DNA from: Gnetum montanum | Taxonomy: Eukaryota; Streptophyta; Gnetopsida; Gnetales; Gnetaceae | Direction of reading: 5' to 3' | Assembly: GCA_015680685.1 (NCBI GenBank) | Contig: MNCI01027502.1 | Coordinates: 598,086 to 662,085, forward strand | Length of the DNA: 64,000 bases | Shown here: positions 60,300 to 64,000 of the stretch, piece by piece | Layout of the letters: the number at the start of each line of letters is the position of its first letter | Numbering within the stretch: position 1 is the first letter of the stretch | Notes under the pieces: generated by a model | What the model was told of the DNA's origin: nothing | What the model saw: only the letters and a program-made list of their open reading frames with translations | The model's database searches: none | Program-made: the position numbers and the translations under genes

Positions 60300-61366
60300 A
60301 GGAGGTAAATTTACTTGTCTAGGAGGTATTGATTATTCTTTTTTCCTACTTGGTTGATCTTCCTCTCTCTCAATCACTACATGTGGTTAGACTTCTTCTT
60401 GAGTCACTATTTCTTGAAATTTAACCTTCTTTTGATATTTGGGATCTATTGTTTTTCCACTTCTAGTAGTGATAGAATGTAATTGTTTTTTTTTTCCTTT
60501 CCTTTGAGATGTTGGATTTGGTTTAGGTTGAAAGGGTAGTTCATTCTTTATTAGGTCCTAAAATTTTCTTTGTGTTTCACTCATGAATTGTCTACTTTCC
60601 TCAATGAAGGAAGTAAGGCTTTGGATAAGTTTCTTCAAATGTTCATTAGTTGGGATTTTGAATGGTCTAAAATTATTTTGAGGATATTGTTTTTGGTAAG
60701 GTGGTCTTTGTGGAAAGCTTATTATTGGTTGGCTTTTATATTGTTGAAAAGCCTTTACTAATTCTTGTGCTTTCTCGTGACAATACAATAAGGCTGGACA
60801 AGTGGTGTTGTGGACTACCACAAATGTTACATGCTTCACTTTGAATTCCATAAGCTTGTTTTTTAATCAATCGTGTCAACTCATCTACTTTCTTATTCAG
60901 TTGCTCCATTTGTTGAGTCATACCTTGCATAATGTTGGGTTTTTTCCATCTTTTACTTTGGTCTACTAATGAATCTATAATCCTCCAACCATCTTCCAAC
61001 TTTACATTGAAGATATTTCTGCTGCATGCAAAGTCAACATTTTTCCTGCAATAAGGTAATAAGCTTTCTATAAAGATTTGAATTAGTTGATGGGCTGGAA
61101 ATCCATGGTTTGGATTCTTCAAACACAATCCTTTAAGCCTATCAAAAGTACTCTCATAATCTTCATCTTCATGTTGAATAAAATTCATTAATTATTTTCT
61201 TAATATTATTGTCATTAGAGAGAAATCTTTGGATAAAAGCTTCATTAAATTCATCCCATGAACTAATTTGTTTCCTAAGGGTTTTTAGGGAAAAATTAGC
61301 TTTATCCTTTAAAGTTGATTTAAAAGCAATCATCTTAGTCCTATCACCACTTTGTGGTGCTAACAT
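60300..61366 (-). pseudogene. gag: Athila-like gag
   Basis: Capsid-type sequence in three frames: TLRKQISSWDEFNEAFIQRF (from 61290), MNFIQHEDEDYESTFDRLKG (61188) with LIQIFIESLLPYCRKN, and a cysteine motif EACNICGSPQHH near 60830. The 5' end is interrupted by the LTR at 61370. Confidence 0.75.
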
Positions 61367-61369
61367 TGC

Positions 61370-61998
61370 TGATGAGTCATCATTGTATCAAGCTCAATAT
61401 TAGATACTCAATATCAAGGCTCTGATATTGGATACGCGATATTGGATCCCAAGAAACAATGTCGAATATCCGATATTGACTCCTCCGTGCTAGCCTATAA
61501 ATATAGCACTTGGGTGCATAGTTGGGACATAGTTTGAGTTCTCAATTTTTGATAGTCTTTCCTAGATTTTTGAATTTAAGTTTTATTATTCCTAGTGCAT
61601 GCCCATAGTGTGATATTTGTAATCGTACGACACCTTTGCTCGAGTGTAACATACTTAGACACGTTACATGACTAAAAATAAAGATCGAGATTACTTCCAT
61701 CATTGCCACATTCACTTAGATTTGTTATTACTTTAATTATTTAATTATTTACTATTTTCTTTAGGTAATGTTTCCATTTATTATCATTTACTATTCCTGT
61801 CATTAAGCAAAATGAGTATGATTTAATCACGAGCACTTAAGTACTTGGTAATCTAGCAGTGTATCATTTGGCACACCCAGTGACATACACTTGGCAATCC
61901 CAATGATAGTTATATGAAGTCCAAGGTGTGTACAGATGATTGGGGATGGATACTCATTGCACATAGGCATGTATGGATGATTGGGGATGGATACTTAT
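61370..61998 (+). repeat. Athila-related LTR 1, interrupted
   Basis: Starts TGATGAGTCATCATTG inside the Athila-like gag; U3 has GATATTGGATACGCGATATT words; TATAAATA at 61496-61503; then CCCATAGTGTG, AATAAAGATCGAGATT and GGTAATC...CAGTG motifs. A 42-base duplication (GATGATTGGGGATGGATACT, at about 61935 and 61977) precedes the point where LTR 2 begins. Its own 3' end is not seen. Confidence 0.65.
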
Positions 61999-62838
61999 TG
62001 ATGTGGTGTTGCCCCATTGATGGGGCAACATCGACATAACATTTGTTGCGTTTATGAGGCCCCATCGATGCAACTCCACAATAAAGCCTATAAATACGAC
62101 ACTCCCACCATCTAAAATAAAGTTTTTTAATAGTTTAGAGAAGTTCTTTCAATTTGTTCATTTGAGAGTTAGATTATTTTCTAAGTGCCTACAAAAAGAT
62201 TCAAAAAGTATACAAATCTTTATTCAAGCATTGATGTACCTGAGCACAACAGTGTGAATGATGATAAAGATGAGCATTTTGATCAAACCTTGCAACACTT
62301 GGAATAGATTAATGATTTATTTTTGCATTTACTATTTTCACTAATTATGCAATTAATTAAGATAAGTAAGACTTTAATTGATTAACTAATTAAGATAAAT
62401 AAATTAAACACATAGGTATGACTACTTTGAGCATAACATATAGCACCTGGTAATCTCAGTAGTGCTTAATGCTTGGTAACCCAACAGTGTTATATGTGTT
62501 TAAGATGTCTATGGAAAGTGGAACCAGATGCTTATGTTAGGATAGTTTGTTATTAATTACCAATCAAATTAGTTAAAATGGTTAATAAATTGAGTTTCAA
62601 CATGTTATCAATCGTAGGTGAATAAAATATAAAATAATAAAAATCATGTGCCCCAATTACACTTAACCATACAACTAAGCTTCACAAGTGTAGTTTGGAA
62701 GATAACGATTATCATGATTAGATTTCACTTCCTAGAACCATTGTACTTGGGAACTTAAGGTTTGTGAAATTCAACTAGATTTTGCATGAACACTTGTAAT
62801 TCGTATGGTTGGGTGTAGGGTATACTCGTCGCTCATCA
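61999..62838 (+). repeat. Athila-related LTR 2 (a 5' LTR)
   Basis: 840 bases, TGATGTGG...CTCATCA. U3 contains GTTGCCCCATTGATGGGGCAAC, a perfect inverted repeat; TATAAATA at 62089-62096; GGTAATCTCAGTAGTG and GGTAACCCAACAGTG motifs in the 3' half. A primer site remnant follows. Confidence 0.75.
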
Positions 62839-62839
62839 T

Positions 62840-62857
62840 TAGTGCCATTGCCAGCAA
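62840..62857 (+). promoter_or_regulatory. Degenerate tRNA-Asp primer binding site
   Basis: TAGTGCCATTGCCAGCAA, one base after LTR 2, is a decayed form of TGGCGCCGTTGCCGGGGA. Confidence 0.6.
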
Positions 62858-63145
62858 CCTTTAGTTTGTTACATACACTATCTAAGACTTAGTGAAAAAT
62901 TATTTAACATCATTGGAATGAATCCTAAAGTCATATCATACATCAAAATAACTACAACAATTATAAGAAAGCACACTGCATTTCTTGTCTTCTAAGACAA
63001 GATGTCTTCTTCTCACAAGAATGATTCTCTATCCAAGTCTCATAGAGTAAATCAACAGGTGCCCCAACAATACAGAGTGAGATATGCTCATCTTGATGAG
63101 TACATACCTAATTTCACCTTCATCCTGCACCAAAATGAATGACTA
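62858..63145 (+). other. Short internal remnant between two facing LTRs
   Basis: About 290 bases after the primer site. Some of it (MSSSHKNDSLSKSHRVNQQ from ATG 63001 and DEYIPNFTFILHQNE near 63095) resembles the gag start of the gag-only element (DEYNPDYTFTLHQDE), so this is the leader and first gag codons of a related element. Confidence 0.5.
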
Positions 63146-64000
63146 TGATGAGTGGTGAGGTACCCCTATGCCCAACCATATGAATCACAAGCGTTCATGT
63201 GTGATCCAATTGAATTCTGAAGATTGCAAGCACTTACACATAGTATTCTAGCCATCAAAATCCTTGTTAGAATGATCATTGTCCTCTCAACCTCACTTGT
63301 GACATTCTAGAACAATGGTTAAGTGAGACTGAGGCATATGATTTTTTATGTGTTTTCTTTTATTCTTAATATTTAATTCTTCTAATATAGTGAGTAAAAG
63401 GGCTAGATAATTGAAGATCTCACTACTCTATTGCTTGACTACTCCTAGCATAAGTAGCCGTTTTCACCCTCCATGCACATCCCAAGCATGTCCTAATCAC
63501 TACTAGGTTGCCAGACGTCAAGCATCACTAGGTTGCCAAGTGTCAGACATATGTTCAAGGTGGTTGTGCTTAGGTGTTCTCGTGGACTACTAAAATGTAC
63601 TATGACTATAAAGTGATAAAAAAAGCATGAAAATTATTAAAGTATTAAAATATTAATGCTTAAGTAATCTAGTTCAAAAAGCTCCTCTTTATTGTTGTTC
63701 ATGCCAATGGGCTCAGGTACATTAGCGCTCGAATAAAGAGTCGTACACTCTTAAAACTATGTTTGTGGACACTTGGAAAATAATCTAACTCCTACAGAAA
63801 TAAACTACAAGAGCTTCACTACAACTTGAACAAAAGGTGTCATAAATGTGACGTGTGCATGCATATTTATAGTAGAAAATGGAATCTACGTTGATGAGGC
63901 CATGTCAACGCTTGGAAAAATATGTCAACGGGGTCACGTTGATGCAGTCACGTTAACAAGGCTTCGTTGATGTGGCCCAGTCAACGCAATGGACTGGATG
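63146..64000 (-). repeat. Athila-related LTR 3, minus orientation, runs off the window
   Basis: TGATGAGTGGTGAGGTACCC as in the LTR at 45693; CACTACTAGGTTGCCAGACG motifs; TCGAATAAAGAGTC; TATAAATA on the minus strand at 63864-63871; U3 with repeated GTTGATG/GTCAACG words up to the window end. Confidence 0.75.

Larger units (their letters stand above)
56640..61366 (-). mobile_element. Athila-like Ty3/gypsy element, internal region, minus orientation
   Basis: Gag, protease, RT, RNase H and integrase in order on the minus strand, all broken. RT residues FMDEFSVYGDTYDETLQHL match the Athila pattern. The 5' end is cut at 61366 by an LTR in the opposite orientation; no own LTR is visible. Confidence 0.8.

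Noticed and set aside
1-64000. Host genes, tRNA or rRNA genes
   Set aside because: Nothing on either strand could be supported; the only tRNA-like strings are primer binding sites next to LTRs.

Overview
The window is a plant nuclear segment made almost entirely of nested Ty3/gypsy LTR retrotransposons. The evidence is Tat-lineage pol genes with a second RNase H domain, Athila-type RT/protease/gag, plant-type primer binding sites and GT-AG introns. I found no host gene, tRNA, rRNA or CRISPR array. A large, repeat-rich land-plant genome (seed plant likely) fits; I cannot name the species.

Layout. (1) 1-23252, relatively CpG-rich: a head-to-tail array of two Tat elements sharing an LTR. Copy A1 enters from the left edge (antisense gene, pol, LTR 6512-7934). 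Copy A2 is complete (LTR, gag-pro 8182-11973, antisense gene 16728-12602, pol 17143-20425, 3' LTR 20848-23252). The two repeat at an offset of about 14.5 kb with roughly one difference per 20-30 bases in the stretches I compared. (2) 23253-23946: part of an Athila-related LTR that the array interrupts. (3) 23947-32640: a decayed AT-rich Tat element on + (B), interrupted at about 30010-30850 by a piece of another LTR element. (4) 32640-43260: a decayed Tat element on - (C). (5) 43270-45687: LTR-like and unrecognised old sequence. (6) 45693-53273: a complete gag-pro-only (TR-GAG type) element on -, with 5-bp target duplications and a tRNA-Asp primer site. (7) 53279-56640: AT-rich filler with a 726-bp assembly gap. 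(8) 56640-61366: an Athila-like gag-pro-pol on -. (9) 61370-64000: three Athila-related LTRs, the last two facing each other.

The most interesting content is the gene on the opposite strand of the Tat elements, between protease and reverse transcriptase. In A2 it resolves into eight exons with seven GT-AG introns whose phases all agree, about 1,115 codons (16728 down to 12602), with its own TATA-like box. Exons of the same gene are recognisable in A1 and, decayed, in B and in C (which lies in the opposite direction), always antisense to the element. I do not recognise the protein. Pol opens at a splice-acceptor-like site just upstream, so the whole antisense gene may sit inside an intron of the sense transcript, as Ogre/Tat elements are known to have an intron between pro and RT.

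All elements carry stop codons, frameshifts or lost catalytic residues, so none looks autonomous now. Many stops are changes expected from deamination of methylated cytosines.
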